Origin: an uncultured Alphaproteobacteria bacterium | GTDB lineage: Bacteria > Pseudomonadota > Alphaproteobacteria > HIMB59 > GCA-002718135 | Length of the DNA: 49,625 nucleotides | Direction of reading: 5' to 3' | Assembly: GCA_902560725.1 (NCBI GenBank) | Contig: CACEMR010000011.1 | Coordinates: forward strand, 1-49,625 | Shown: in pieces, positions 18,176 to 27,758 of the stretch | Layout of the letters: every line of letters begins with the position of its first letter | Position numbering within the stretch: the first letter of the stretch is position 1 | The notes under the pieces: model-generated | What the model was told of the DNA's origin: nothing | The model's input: the letters and a program-made list of their open reading frames with translations, nothing else | Database searches by the model: none | Program-made: the position numbers and the translations under genes

Positions 18176-19061
18176 CTATAATCTTAACCTCCCAATCTAA
18201 TTTAATATTAAATTTACTATATACTTTTTCAATAATTAAATTACCCAGGTTTTCTATATCAGTTGCTGTAGCTTTTCCTCTATTTATCAAAAAATTTGCA
18301 TGCTGATCACTAACAAATGCATCGCCATAACTTATTCCTTTGCATCCAGCTTCTTCTATTAATTTGGCTGCATATAAGTTATCTGGATTTTTAAAAGTAC
18401 TTCCAGATGTTTTATTTTTTATAGGCTGAGATAATATTCTTTGTTTTTTTATATTATCAATCTTATCCTTTATATGGCTATTTTTTCCATAATTTAATTC
18501 AAAAATAACTTTTGTAATAATTTGATTATTTTTTATATTTGAAGATCTATAACTTAATTTAATATCATTTTTTTTTATTATTTTTTTTTCAGAAAAATTA
18601 TTATATATTTCAATACAACTAATTACATCTTTTGTCTCTGAGCCAAAACATCCGGCATTCATTTTTACAGCGCCACCAATTGAACCTGGTATACCACTAT
18701 AAAATTCCAAACCTTCAATATTATTTTTAAGAGCAAAATTTGACAAATTTATATCTAAAATACTTGCTCCTACTTCTAATCTGTTATCTTTTATATTTAT
18801 AGAATTAAATCCTTTTCCTAATTTTAATATAGTTCCATTATAACCATTATCTCTTACCAAAAGATTTGAACCAGATCCTAATATAAAAAAATTATCATTA
18901 TTTATTTCATTTAATATTATTTCCAATTCTGTGCTATTTTCGACTATTGCGAATATTTTTGCATTTCCACCTGTCCTAAACCATGTATATTTTCCAATAT
19001 TATGATCAAAAAAAAATTTACTTTTTAATTTTTTTGTAAACTCTAATAATTTGTTCGACAT
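18168..19061 (-). CDS. murB: UDP-N-acetylenolpyruvoylglucosamine reductase
   Basis: MurB is the FAD/NADPH enzyme that finishes UDP-MurNAc. The FAD-binding stretch FILGSGSNLLVRDNGYNG is near residue 60, and LEFYSGIPGSIGGAVKMNAGC near 120. The catalytic region STFKNPDNLYAAKLIEEAGCKG lies at about 220-240, and HANFLINRGKATATDI follows. Having Ser then Thr-Phe-Lys-Asn marks the short type II (YQR-loop lacking) MurB. The 297 residues fit that type. It shares one base with the murC stop (TAATG). Confidence 0.95.
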   Translation of the reverse strand: MSNKLLEFTKKLKSKFFFDHNIGKYTWFRTGGNAKIFAIVENSTELEIILNEINNDNFFILGSGSNLLVRDNGYNGTILKLGKGFNSINIKDNRLEVGASILDINLSNFALKNNIEGLEFYSGIPGSIGGAVKMNAGCFGSETKDVISCIEIYNNFSEKKIIKKNDIKLSYRSSNIKNNQIITKVIFELNYGKNSHIKDKIDNIKKQRILSQPIKNKTSGSTFKNPDNLYAAKLIEEAGCKGISYGDAFVSDQHANFLINRGKATATDIENLGNLIIEKVYSKFNIKLDWEVKIIGD

Positions 19062-20434
19062 CAGTTATTAATATACTTTTTTGCTATATTTGAAATTGAT
19101 CCAGCACCCATAAAAATTATAGTATTATTAGTAATTGTATATTTTATTAATATTTTTTCTAAATAATTTAAATTTTTCAAATGAATTACATTTTTATTTT
19201 TCTTTGATATTTTTAAATAAATATCTTTTGATGTTGAGCCCTTTATTAATTTCTCACCAGCTGAATATGTATCTAAAATTATTAAATTAGGAATTTTTGA
19301 TAAAACAATAATAAATTCATTCAATAATATTTTGGTTCTAGAATAACGATGAGGCTGAAAGACTACTACAATGTTATTATTTAAATTTTTTGCAGCATCT
19401 AATGTTGCAGAGATTTCAGTTGGATGGTGAGCATAATCATCATATATGAAAGCTTTATTTTTTTTTCCTAAATATGAAAATCTTCTTTTTACACCAATAT
19501 AACTGTTTAGAGCTTTATTTATTAAAATATTGTTAACCCCGACTAATTTTGAAGCAATAATACTTGCAGTAGCATTTAAAACATTATGATATCCAATTGC
19601 ATTCAATGTAAATTTATAATTATTGTGATGAATAATTTTATTATTATTTATTTTTAATTTAAATGAGGTTTTTTTGGTATTTTTTACAATATCATAAATA
19701 AATACATCGGCTTTTTTATTTTTAATTGAATAAGTAATAATATTTCTTGTTTTATTTTTTTTGATTATGGATTTAAGATTTTTATCATCAAAACAAATTA
19801 TTGCAGTTCCATAAAATGGAAGCATATTTATAAAGCTTTCAAAAGATTGAATTAAATTATCTTTTGATTTATAATAATCTAAATGTTCAATATCTAAATT
19901 AGTAATTATTGATATTTGGTGAGGAATTTTTAAAAATGATCCATCACTTTCATCTGCCTCAACAACCATCCATTCACCTTTTCCATATTTATTATTTTTT
20001 GATAATGAATTAATAATACCTCCATTAACAATTGTTGGATCTAAATTACTTTGGTTTAAAATATTACCTACCATACTTGTAGTAGTTGTTTTCCCATGTG
20101 AACCAGCAATAGCTATAGATTTTTTATTTTTCATTAATTCTGCTAGCATGTCAGCTCTAGAAAGAATTGGAATTTTTTTTGAAACAGCCGCTTTAATTTC
20201 AGGATTATTTTTTTTAATAGCCGAAGAAAATACAACTGCTGTGACAGATTTTATGTTTTTTTTACTATGTCCTAAAAAAAATTTAATACCCTTTTTTTTT
20301 AATCTTTTAGTATTCTCATTTAAAATAATATCACTTCCTTGAATTTGGTATCCCTTATCCTGCATTAATTCTGCAATTCCAGACATGCCAATACCTGAAA
20401 TACCTATAAAATGGATTTTAATTTTATCTTTCAT
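19061..20434 (-). CDS. murC: UDP-N-acetylmuramate--L-alanine ligase
   Basis: MurC adds the first L-alanine to UDP-MurNAc. The N-terminal Rossmann-like start IHFIGISGIGMSGIAELM is typical of MurC. The ATP loop AGSHGKTTTTSM lies at about 111-122, EADESDGSFLKI near 158-169, and the C-terminal domain motif YDDYAHHPTEI near 322-332. The 457 residues are normal. It overlaps murG by 11 bp and murB by 1 bp. Confidence 0.96.
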   Translation of the reverse strand: MKDKIKIHFIGISGIGMSGIAELMQDKGYQIQGSDIILNENTKRLKKKGIKFFLGHSKKNIKSVTAVVFSSAIKKNNPEIKAAVSKKIPILSRADMLAELMKNKKSIAIAGSHGKTTTTSMVGNILNQSNLDPTIVNGGIINSLSKNNKYGKGEWMVVEADESDGSFLKIPHQISIITNLDIEHLDYYKSKDNLIQSFESFINMLPFYGTAIICFDDKNLKSIIKKNKTRNIITYSIKNKKADVFIYDIVKNTKKTSFKLKINNNKIIHHNNYKFTLNAIGYHNVLNATASIIASKLVGVNNILINKALNSYIGVKRRFSYLGKKNKAFIYDDYAHHPTEISATLDAAKNLNNNIVVVFQPHRYSRTKILLNEFIIVLSKIPNLIILDTYSAGEKLIKGSTSKDIYLKISKKNKNVIHLKNLNYLEKILIKYTITNNTIIFMGAGSISNIAKKYINN

Positions 20435-21506
20435 CTATAATTAAACTATAAATTAATGAGTTAGGATTTTTAACTTTAATTTTATCAAATTCATCATAAA
20501 TTTTTTTAACTTTATTTGTATTATTATAAATTTCATAAATATATTTTTTTGCTTTATTTATTTCTTCAATGTTTTGATCTAAAATTATGGCAACGTCATG
20601 TTTTTCTAATATTAATGCATTATAATATTGATGATTATCCTTTGATGTTGGCAGAGGTATTAATATTGAAGGAATTTTATTGTTAATTATATCGCCAATA
20701 GATCCAGCGCCAGATCTAGATATAACTAATGAACTAGATTGTAAAACTTCATCAATATTAGAAAAGAAATCATTAATAATTATTTCAGATCTTAATTTTC
20801 CAATATCATTAGTAATATTTTTGATCATGTGTTTTGGGCATTGTATTATAAATTTTGAGTTTATAATTTTTTCTTTATCAATGCATTTGATAAGCTTTAA
20901 AGAAAACTTTGATATAAATTCTGATCCTTGACTTCCGCCAAAAATAAAAATTGTAAATTTATCATTGTAATGTTTATGTTTTTTTAAATAATTTACTGTA
21001 TTTCTTTGGGGTGAGCCAACAACAAATATTTTATTTTTATATTTACTTTTTATTTTTGATGAAATGTCAAAATTTAATAATAACTTATTTGTAAATTTTA
21101 AAAAAAAACTATTTGTTCTTCCTATTACTGAATTTTGCTCATGAATAAATAATTTAATTTTATAAAATGGTTTTAAAATTGCACAACTTAACATTGGAAA
21201 AAATGAAGCATAGCTTCCGAAAGATATAACTCTAGTTGGTTTAAAAATAAGTATTATTATAAAAGATTGCAAAAAACCTAAAATAAGATTTACAAATCCA
21301 GTAATTTTTAAAATTAAATTTCCACTTAAATTAGAACTATTTATAATGTGGACTTTGCCTTTAAAATTATTAATATATTTATATCCTCTTTTATCTACAA
21401 TAATTCTACAATTTATATTTTTATCAATTAAATAATTTGCTAAATTTTGTGCAGGTATAACATGACCACCTGTGCCTCCAGTTATTAATAAAATATTTTT
21501 ATTCAT
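20424..21506 (-). CDS. murG: UDP-GlcNAc:undecaprenyl-PP-MurNAc-pentapeptide GlcNAc transferase
   Basis: MurG makes lipid II from lipid I at the inner face of the membrane. Glycosyltransferase family 28 features are clear: the G-loop LITGGTGGHVIPAQNLANYL at the N-terminus, FIHEQNSVIGRTN at about 121-133, FGGSQGSEFIS near 188, and the donor-site SRSGAGSIGDIINNKIPSILIPLP near 265-288 followed by HQYYNALIL. The 360 residues are normal. It overlaps ftsW by one base and murC by 11 bp. Confidence 0.96.
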   Translation of the reverse strand: MNKNILLITGGTGGHVIPAQNLANYLIDKNINCRIIVDKRGYKYINNFKGKVHIINSSNLSGNLILKITGFVNLILGFLQSFIIILIFKPTRVISFGSYASFFPMLSCAILKPFYKIKLFIHEQNSVIGRTNSFFLKFTNKLLLNFDISSKIKSKYKNKIFVVGSPQRNTVNYLKKHKHYNDKFTIFIFGGSQGSEFISKFSLKLIKCIDKEKIINSKFIIQCPKHMIKNITNDIGKLRSEIIINDFFSNIDEVLQSSSLVISRSGAGSIGDIINNKIPSILIPLPTSKDNHQYYNALILEKHDVAIILDQNIEEINKAKKYIYEIYNNTNKVKKIYDEFDKIKVKNPNSLIYSLIIDER

Positions 21507-22564
21507 TAATTTTCATTTTTTTTATTTGTTAATGATAATAGAAATCCAAAAAGTAATGCAATTGATATCATAGATGATCCACCATAACTGACAAAAGGAA
21601 GTGTCATACCTTTAGTTGGAATTAAACCTAAAGAACTAAAAATATTAATTGAACATTGTAATCCAAATGAACATATTAAACCACTAATTGCTATTATTTT
21701 ATATGGCTGTTCTACTTTAAGTACATGTAATAAAGTGCGCACAATTATAGATAAAATTATAAATATAATTATTATACAAAAAATAAAACCAAGCTCTTCA
21801 CCTGCGACAGCAAAAATAAAATCAGTATTTGCATCAGGTATCTTTTCTTTTAAAATTCCTTGTCCTGGGCCTTTACCAAATAATCCACCGTTTTTAAAAG
21901 CTTTTAAACTCATATCTATTTGATAAGTATCAGACCCGCCTAATCCACCAAGAAATGAATTAATTCTAGATTGAACATGATCAAAAAAGAAATAAGCAAA
22001 TATAGAAATTCCTAAAATAAAAAATAAGGCTAGTAAAACTAAAAAAATAGATAAACCAGCTACAAATAACTGGCAAAAAAAAGTTGCTGATACTAGAACT
22101 GTCATACCAAGATCTGGTTGTAATAATATTAAAGCTAAAAGAAAAAAGAAAAAGATAAAAAGAATTGGAAGATAAAATTTTTTATCTTCTATAGATTTAT
22201 TTATACACCATGCTGTTAAGATTACAAAAATTGGTTTTATAATTTCCGAAGGTTGAAGTGTAAAATTAAAAATTTGAATCCATCTCTTTGCCCCCTTTAC
22301 CTGATAGTCAAAGAAAGGTATTAATATCAGTATGAAAAGTAAGAATATAAAAGCAAATAATGATATTCTTCTTATATTTTTATTATTTGTATCTGCTAGT
22401 ATAAAAAGCAATAAAATTGACAATATAAAAAAAACTGTATGTTTATTTATAGAGAAATATTCATCGATAGAAAAGGAGAGTATAAGTCCAGTAATGCCCA
22501 ATGATAAAATTAATATAAAATTTATTCTATCAACTGATATCCACCAATTTATAAAATATTTCAT
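21506..22564 (-). CDS. ftsW: SEDS-family glycosyltransferase FtsW
   Basis: FtsW polymerises septal peptidoglycan together with FtsI. The 352-residue protein is mostly hydrophobic with about ten membrane segments. It carries the SEDS features KGAKRWIQIFNFTLQPSEIIKP near 90-111, LLQPDLGMTVLV near 147-158, GGLFGKGPGQGILKEKIPDANTDFIF near 212-237 and the C-terminal PFVSYGGSSMIS. FtsW rather than RodA is inferred from its position between murD and murG. Confidence 0.94.
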   Translation of the reverse strand: MKYFINWWISVDRINFILILSLGITGLILSFSIDEYFSINKHTVFFILSILLLFILADTNNKNIRRISLFAFIFLLFILILIPFFDYQVKGAKRWIQIFNFTLQPSEIIKPIFVILTAWCINKSIEDKKFYLPILFIFFFFLLALILLQPDLGMTVLVSATFFCQLFVAGLSIFLVLLALFFILGISIFAYFFFDHVQSRINSFLGGLGGSDTYQIDMSLKAFKNGGLFGKGPGQGILKEKIPDANTDFIFAVAGEELGFIFCIIIIFIILSIIVRTLLHVLKVEQPYKIIAISGLICSFGLQCSINIFSSLGLIPTKGMTLPFVSYGGSSMISIALLFGFLLSLTNKKNEN

Positions 22565-23883
22565 TATTTATTCAGGCTTTCTGTTATTAGTTTACTAAAA
22601 TGCTTACCTCTTTCTTCAAAATTCTCGTACTGATCAAATGAAGTACATGCAGGTGCAAACAATATATTTGATTTATCTTTATTTTTTTTTAAATCTTTCA
22701 TTAATTGTTTCATTAGTGATTTTAAATTTACAAATTTTTTCACATTTAATGACTTCTTTAATTTATTTCCTATAAATGTTGCTGATTTACCAAATGTATA
22801 GACACTAATAATTCGCTTTTGATACTTTAGTAAAATCTCAAAATTTTTTTCTTTTGCTATACCACCAAGTATTAAATAAATTTTTGAATAATTCTTAATT
22901 GAGTTGATTGTTGAATTTATATTTGTTGATTTGCTATTATTAATAACTTTTAAATTTTTATTTTTAAATATGATACTAGACCTATAAGGTAATCCTTTAA
23001 AATTTTTGATAACATGTATAAAATTTTTTTCTGGTAATTTTAATATCTTACTGCAGATATAAGCAATTAGTATATTTTGATAATTAAAATGACCTTCAAG
23101 TTCCCTTGAAATATTATTGATTAATACTTTTCTATTATTTTTGAAGAAGTTATCAATAATGAAACCTTTTTCCATATAAACATCAGCTGACTGATCAAGT
23201 ATTGAAAAACTGATTTTATTTTTTATTTTTTTTTGTAGAAAAATTTTTCTTGAATATTTATCATCAATTGAAAATAAATTAATGCCATTTTTTGAGATTA
23301 TTTTTTTCTTTTGATTTATATAATCAACAAGATTCTTATATCTATCTAAATGGTCAGCAGATAAGTTAGTAATAATTGAAATTTTTGAATCAAAATCTTT
23401 TACAGTTTCTAATTGAAAAGAACTTAATTCTATAGCGTGAAATTCGAATTTTTTTTTAGATATTAACGAATTACATAAAGGTTCACCAATATTGCCACCT
23501 ACAAATGTTTTGATATTATTTTTTTTTAAAATATCTCCTATTAATTTAGTTGTAGTCGATTTGCCATTTGTTCCAGTTACTGAAATAATTTTTTGATTTT
23601 CTATATTCGAAATATATAAATTTAAATCTCTATGAAGCTGAAAAGATTTATTTTTAATTTGAAATTTTTTTTGTCTTAGTGATATTCCTGGAGAAACATA
23701 TATTTTTTTAAAATTATTTAAGTTATCATGAGTTGGATTAAAAAATAATTTACTTTCATATTTTTTTTTGAAATTTTTTCTAACTAATGGATTATCATCC
23801 CAAATTTTAAATGCTTGATTTTTTTTTTCTAATAATTTTATAATTGATATACCTGTTTTTTGTAATCCATAAACTAAAAACAT
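22564..23883 (-). CDS. murD: UDP-N-acetylmuramoyl-L-alanine--D-glutamate ligase
   Basis: MurD adds D-glutamate. The N-terminus VYGLQKTGISIIKLL is the family opening. The ATP loop SVTGTNGKSTTTKLIGDIL lies near 100-119, ELSSFQLET near 152, the NLSADHLDRYKN metal/substrate region near 177, and the C-terminal FAPACTSFDQYENFEERGKHF near 409-429 is diagnostic of MurD. The 439 residues are normal. It is extremely Lys/Asn/Ile-rich. It lies 1 bp after mraY and overlaps ftsW by one base. Confidence 0.95.
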   Translation of the reverse strand: MFLVYGLQKTGISIIKLLEKKNQAFKIWDDNPLVRKNFKKKYESKLFFNPTHDNLNNFKKIYVSPGISLRQKKFQIKNKSFQLHRDLNLYISNIENQKIISVTGTNGKSTTTKLIGDILKKNNIKTFVGGNIGEPLCNSLISKKKFEFHAIELSSFQLETVKDFDSKISIITNLSADHLDRYKNLVDYINQKKKIISKNGINLFSIDDKYSRKIFLQKKIKNKISFSILDQSADVYMEKGFIIDNFFKNNRKVLINNISRELEGHFNYQNILIAYICSKILKLPEKNFIHVIKNFKGLPYRSSIIFKNKNLKVINNSKSTNINSTINSIKNYSKIYLILGGIAKEKNFEILLKYQKRIISVYTFGKSATFIGNKLKKSLNVKKFVNLKSLMKQLMKDLKKNKDKSNILFAPACTSFDQYENFEERGKHFSKLITESLNK

Positions 23884-23884
23884 T

Positions 23885-24973
23885 TTATCTAATTCTTAAA
23901 GTTGCTAGACCAATTAAAGCTAGGACAATAGTTATAATCCAAAAGCGAATAACAATTGTTGACTCTGCCCAACCTTTTTTTTCAAAATGATGATGTAAAG
24001 GTGCCATTAAAAAAACTCTTTTTCCGCTAATTTTAAAAATCAATACCTGAATTACAACGGAAAATGTTTCTAACACAAAAAGACCGCCTATAATTGCAAG
24101 CAATATTTCATGTTTGCACATTATTGCTATTGATCCTAAAGACCCTCCAAGAGCTAGTGATCCTGTATCTCCCATAAAGACTTTAGCAGGAGGTGCATTG
24201 AACCATAGGAAGCCTAAAGCTGCACCTATCAGGGATCCACAAAATACTGCTAATTCACCAGTGCCTGGAATATATTGTATTAGTAAGTAATTAGAAAATA
24301 ATATATTTCCAGAAATATAAACTATAAAGGAAAAAGACATTGCCACTATCATTACTGGAACAATCGCTAACCCATCCAATCCATCCGTTAAATTTACTGC
24401 ATTTGCAGAACCTATTATTATGAAAATTGATATTAAGTAATAGAAAATCCCAAAATCAATAATTAGATTTTTAAAAAAAGGAAAAGTCATAGAGTTGCTT
24501 ATATTTGAGTCCAAATTAATAATAATCAAATAAGTTATAAAAAATCCAAAAATTATTTGAAAAGAAATTCTAACTTTAGATGATATACCTAAACTTGAAT
24601 TGTTTTGAATTTTTTTATAATCATCAGCAAATCCAATTATCCCAAATATTAAAATTGTTATTATTGAAATCCATATAAAACTATTTCTTAAATCAGCCCA
24701 TAAGAATGTAGATACTAAAACACTTAAAATTATTAGCAATCCTCCCATAGTAGGAGTTCCTTTTTTAGCAATTAAGTGTGATTCGGGTCCATCTTCTCTT
24801 ATTGGTTGACCTGTAGGTTGGATATTAGATAACTTATTGATTATGAAGTTACCAAATATAAGTGAAAAAAATAATCCTGTTAAAATTGATGCACCTGATC
24901 TGAAAGTTATATAACTAAAAATATTTAGAAAACTAAATACTGATTGATATTCGAAAGCTAAATATTTAATCAA
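23885..24973 (-). CDS. mraY: Phospho-MurNAc-pentapeptide transferase
   Basis: MraY attaches phospho-MurNAc-pentapeptide to undecaprenyl phosphate, producing lipid I. The 362-residue protein has about ten membrane segments. Conserved loops include PIREDGPESHLIAKKGTPTMGG at about 57-78, FADDYKKI near 115, the catalytic NAVNLTDGLDGLAI at about 191-204, FMGDTGSLALGG near 266, and the C-terminal PLHHHFEKKGWAES. The catalytic aspartates in the last three motifs are present. It overlaps murF by 4 bp. Confidence 0.97.
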   Translation of the reverse strand: MIKYLAFEYQSVFSFLNIFSYITFRSGASILTGLFFSLIFGNFIINKLSNIQPTGQPIREDGPESHLIAKKGTPTMGGLLIILSVLVSTFLWADLRNSFIWISIITILIFGIIGFADDYKKIQNNSSLGISSKVRISFQIIFGFFITYLIIINLDSNISNSMTFPFFKNLIIDFGIFYYLISIFIIIGSANAVNLTDGLDGLAIVPVMIVAMSFSFIVYISGNILFSNYLLIQYIPGTGELAVFCGSLIGAALGFLWFNAPPAKVFMGDTGSLALGGSLGSIAIMCKHEILLAIIGGLFVLETFSVVIQVLIFKISGKRVFLMAPLHHHFEKKGWAESTIVIRFWIITIVLALIGLATLRIR

Positions 24974-26340
24974 TTCAAATTACCTTTTTTTAATAAATCT
25001 TTCGCAAGTTTATTTATTTCTGTTGAATTAGAACATTTAATCAAAATAATGTCATCATTATGAATATTTTTATTTAAAAACTTCATAATTTTATTTTTGT
25101 CTTTAAGATAAATAAATTCATTTTGTGGATTATTTATTTTTTTTATAGATCTTTGAAAGAATTCGCCACACAAAATAACAAACTTAAAAATAAACTTATC
25201 TAAGTAATATAATAAATTAATATGCATTCTATAAGAGCTTATACCTAATTCATTCATATTGCCTAAAATTAATATTTTTTTACTGTTCATTTTTTTTAAA
25301 TTTATAAAATATTCAATACTTTGAAACATGGTATCTGGATTAGCATTGTAAGACTCATCTATTACTTTTATTTTATTTTTATTTATAACAATATTATGTA
25401 TTAAACCTCTTCCATCTACTGGTTTCAAATATTTTTGTCTTTCTTTTATACTGTTTATTTTAAGAGAATTTTCAGAAAAAAAAGCATAACAAAATAATAA
25501 ATTCATTAATCTAAACATTATTAAAGATTTAGTGTTAAAAATAATAATTTTTTTATTTATTGAAAAATAAACTTTATAAGCATTCTTTTTTGGTAAAATT
25601 TTTTTTATAAAATATTTACGTGAAGGCTTGTTTATATTAATAATTTTTAAATTTTTTTCTTTCTTTGCTCTATTTAGAATTATATTTTCTGATTTATTAT
25701 TTATATTTAAATATAATTTTTTTCTTTGATTGTTATTTTTTAAAATAAAAATATTAGATTTTTCTCTAGCTATATTATTTTTTGTTTGGAAATTTTCAAG
25801 ATGAGTAGATTGGATATTTGTAATAAATACTTCATTAGGTTTAACAATTTTGGTTAGATATTTAATTTCACCAAAATTGTTTGTTCCAATTTCAAAAATT
25901 GCGAATGATGAATTTAAATCAAGATTTAATAAAGAAACTAAAACCCCTAGTTTGTTATTATAACTTTTTTTAGAAAAAGAAATTTTATGATCTTTTTTTA
26001 GAAAAAAAGCTAATGTTTCTTTTAATGTGGTTTTACCAGCACTCCCAGTTATCCCTATAATCTTACCTTTAAATAAATCTCTTTTTATTTTTGCTAGTCC
26101 TATTAAATAATCATATATATTTTTTACAAATATAACTTTTTCATTTTGAGTATAATTTTTATTATCAGTTATACAAAATCTTGCGCCATTCTTTATAGAT
26201 GAATTTATAAACTTATTCCCATGATAATTTTTACCATTTAAAGCAAGAAAAATATCATTTTTTTTAATTTCTTTACTTGAAATTTTTACCTTATCTTTTT
26301 TTAAAATTATATATTCTTCAAGTTTAGATTTAATATTCAT
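24970..26340 (-). CDS. murF: UDP-MurNAc-tripeptide--D-alanyl-D-alanine ligase
   Basis: MurF adds the D-Ala-D-Ala made by Ddl. The N-terminal domain contains NDIFLALNGKNYHGNKFI at about 27-44. The ATP loop IIGITGSAGKTTLKETLAFF follows near 95-114, then FEIGTNNFGEI near 149, and the C-terminal domain DESYNANPDTMFQSIEYF and ILGNMNELGISSYRMH. At 456 residues it is normal, but very rich in Lys/Asn/Ile. ATGA overlaps with both mraY and murE indicate coupling. Confidence 0.95.
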   Translation of the reverse strand: MNIKSKLEEYIILKKDKVKISSKEIKKNDIFLALNGKNYHGNKFINSSIKNGARFCITDNKNYTQNEKVIFVKNIYDYLIGLAKIKRDLFKGKIIGITGSAGKTTLKETLAFFLKKDHKISFSKKSYNNKLGVLVSLLNLDLNSSFAIFEIGTNNFGEIKYLTKIVKPNEVFITNIQSTHLENFQTKNNIAREKSNIFILKNNNQRKKLYLNINNKSENIILNRAKKEKNLKIININKPSRKYFIKKILPKKNAYKVYFSINKKIIIFNTKSLIMFRLMNLLFCYAFFSENSLKINSIKERQKYLKPVDGRGLIHNIVINKNKIKVIDESYNANPDTMFQSIEYFINLKKMNSKKILILGNMNELGISSYRMHINLLYYLDKFIFKFVILCGEFFQRSIKKINNPQNEFIYLKDKNKIMKFLNKNIHNDDIILIKCSNSTEINKLAKDLLKKGNLN

Positions 26341-27758
26341 TCTTTAATAATATTTTTAACAATTTTATAATCATCAAATTTTATTTTTTTATTTTTAATA
26401 ATTTGAAATTTTTCATGACCTTTACCAGCTATTATTAAAATTTCATTTAATTCTAAATCTTTAATTGCTTTTTTAATAGCTTGTTTTCGATTAGCTATTT
26501 CTATTCCATTTGGACAATATTTTAATATAGCTTTTCTTATATCAGATGCATTTTCATTACGAGGATTATCATCAGTTATATAAGTTCTTAATGCAAATTT
26601 ATTCGCTATTATTCCCATAGATTTTCTTTTGACTTTATCTCTTTCTCCACCACAACCAAATAATAAAATGGGTTTTTTATTTTTTAATTTAAATGATTTT
26701 AAGGTTTTTTTTAAAGCATCTGGTGTGTGAGCATAATCGATAATGATTTTTGATTTATGTTTATCCAAATTTATTTTTTGAAGACGACCAGGTGGATTAG
26801 TAATTTTTGATAATGTTTTAATTATCTTTTTTTCATTAATATTTAATGCCAAACAACATGATATAGCACACTCTAAGTTTTCTAATTCAATATCTGTATT
26901 AAGTCTTAGTTTATTAACTATATACTCTTTTTTATTTATTTTTAGAAAGATTGAATCATTTTTCTTTTCAAAAAATACATTATTTTTACCAAAATATATT
27001 ACTTTAATTCTTTTTTTGGTTAATTTTTTTTTTATATTTAATGTATTTTTTATCCTTGAATTTATCACTGCAAAACTATTATTATCCAAGTGTTTGGTAA
27101 ATAGTTTCATTTTTGCTTTTTTATATTCTGATATTTTTTTGTGATAATCTAGATGATCACTTGATATATTTGTTATTGCAGCAATATTGACGGGATAATT
27201 TCTTATTCTATTTTGATCTAAAGCATGACTAGATGCTTCAAAAATATAAATGTATTTATTTTTTTTATATGAAGAACCATATTTAAATAATTCTTCATAA
27301 GCTGGAGTTGTTAAATTAACCTCATTTTTCTTTTTTCCATTGCGAATATGTCCTAAAGTTCCAACTGTAGTGTTGTTAATATTAAGTAAATTTAAAATTT
27401 TTGAAATATACCAAACAACTGAAGTTTTGCCATTAGTTCCAGTAATTGCAATTGTTCTATATGGAGTTTTTTTATATAAGTTTTTTAATAGTATTTCAGT
27501 TTCTTTATTTATATTTGATACAATAAATTGAGGTATAGATATAAATTTAAAGTATTTATTTGTTATAATTGCTGGAGTTTTATTTTTTACGGCATCTTTA
27601 ACATATTTATATTTTGCCTTTGAATTTTTATCATAAATTAATATCGTTTTTTTATTGGTATATTTTGAATTAGATGTAATTGATGAAAAAAAATTATTTT
27701 TATTTAGATTATAAGTCTTTTGAATATTTATAATATTAGATAATTTAGATAGAAGCAT
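26337..27758 (-). CDS. murE: UDP-MurNAc-tripeptide synthetase (meso-diaminopimelate type)
   Basis: MurE adds the third residue of the stem peptide. The ATP loop TIAITGTNGKTSVVWYISKIL lies near 103-123, with EASSHALDQNRI near 174 and TNISSDHLDYHK near 195. TDDNPRNENASDIRKAI near 405-421 contains the DNPR motif of enzymes that use meso-diaminopimelate. The N-terminal domain is shorter and more divergent than in E. coli. It overlaps ftsI by 14 bp and murF by 4 bp. Confidence 0.95.
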   Translation of the reverse strand: MLLSKLSNIINIQKTYNLNKNNFFSSITSNSKYTNKKTILIYDKNSKAKYKYVKDAVKNKTPAIITNKYFKFISIPQFIVSNINKETEILLKNLYKKTPYRTIAITGTNGKTSVVWYISKILNLLNINNTTVGTLGHIRNGKKKNEVNLTTPAYEELFKYGSSYKKNKYIYIFEASSHALDQNRIRNYPVNIAAITNISSDHLDYHKKISEYKKAKMKLFTKHLDNNSFAVINSRIKNTLNIKKKLTKKRIKVIYFGKNNVFFEKKNDSIFLKINKKEYIVNKLRLNTDIELENLECAISCCLALNINEKKIIKTLSKITNPPGRLQKINLDKHKSKIIIDYAHTPDALKKTLKSFKLKNKKPILLFGCGGERDKVKRKSMGIIANKFALRTYITDDNPRNENASDIRKAILKYCPNGIEIANRKQAIKKAIKDLELNEILIIAGKGHEKFQIIKNKKIKFDDYKIVKNIIKE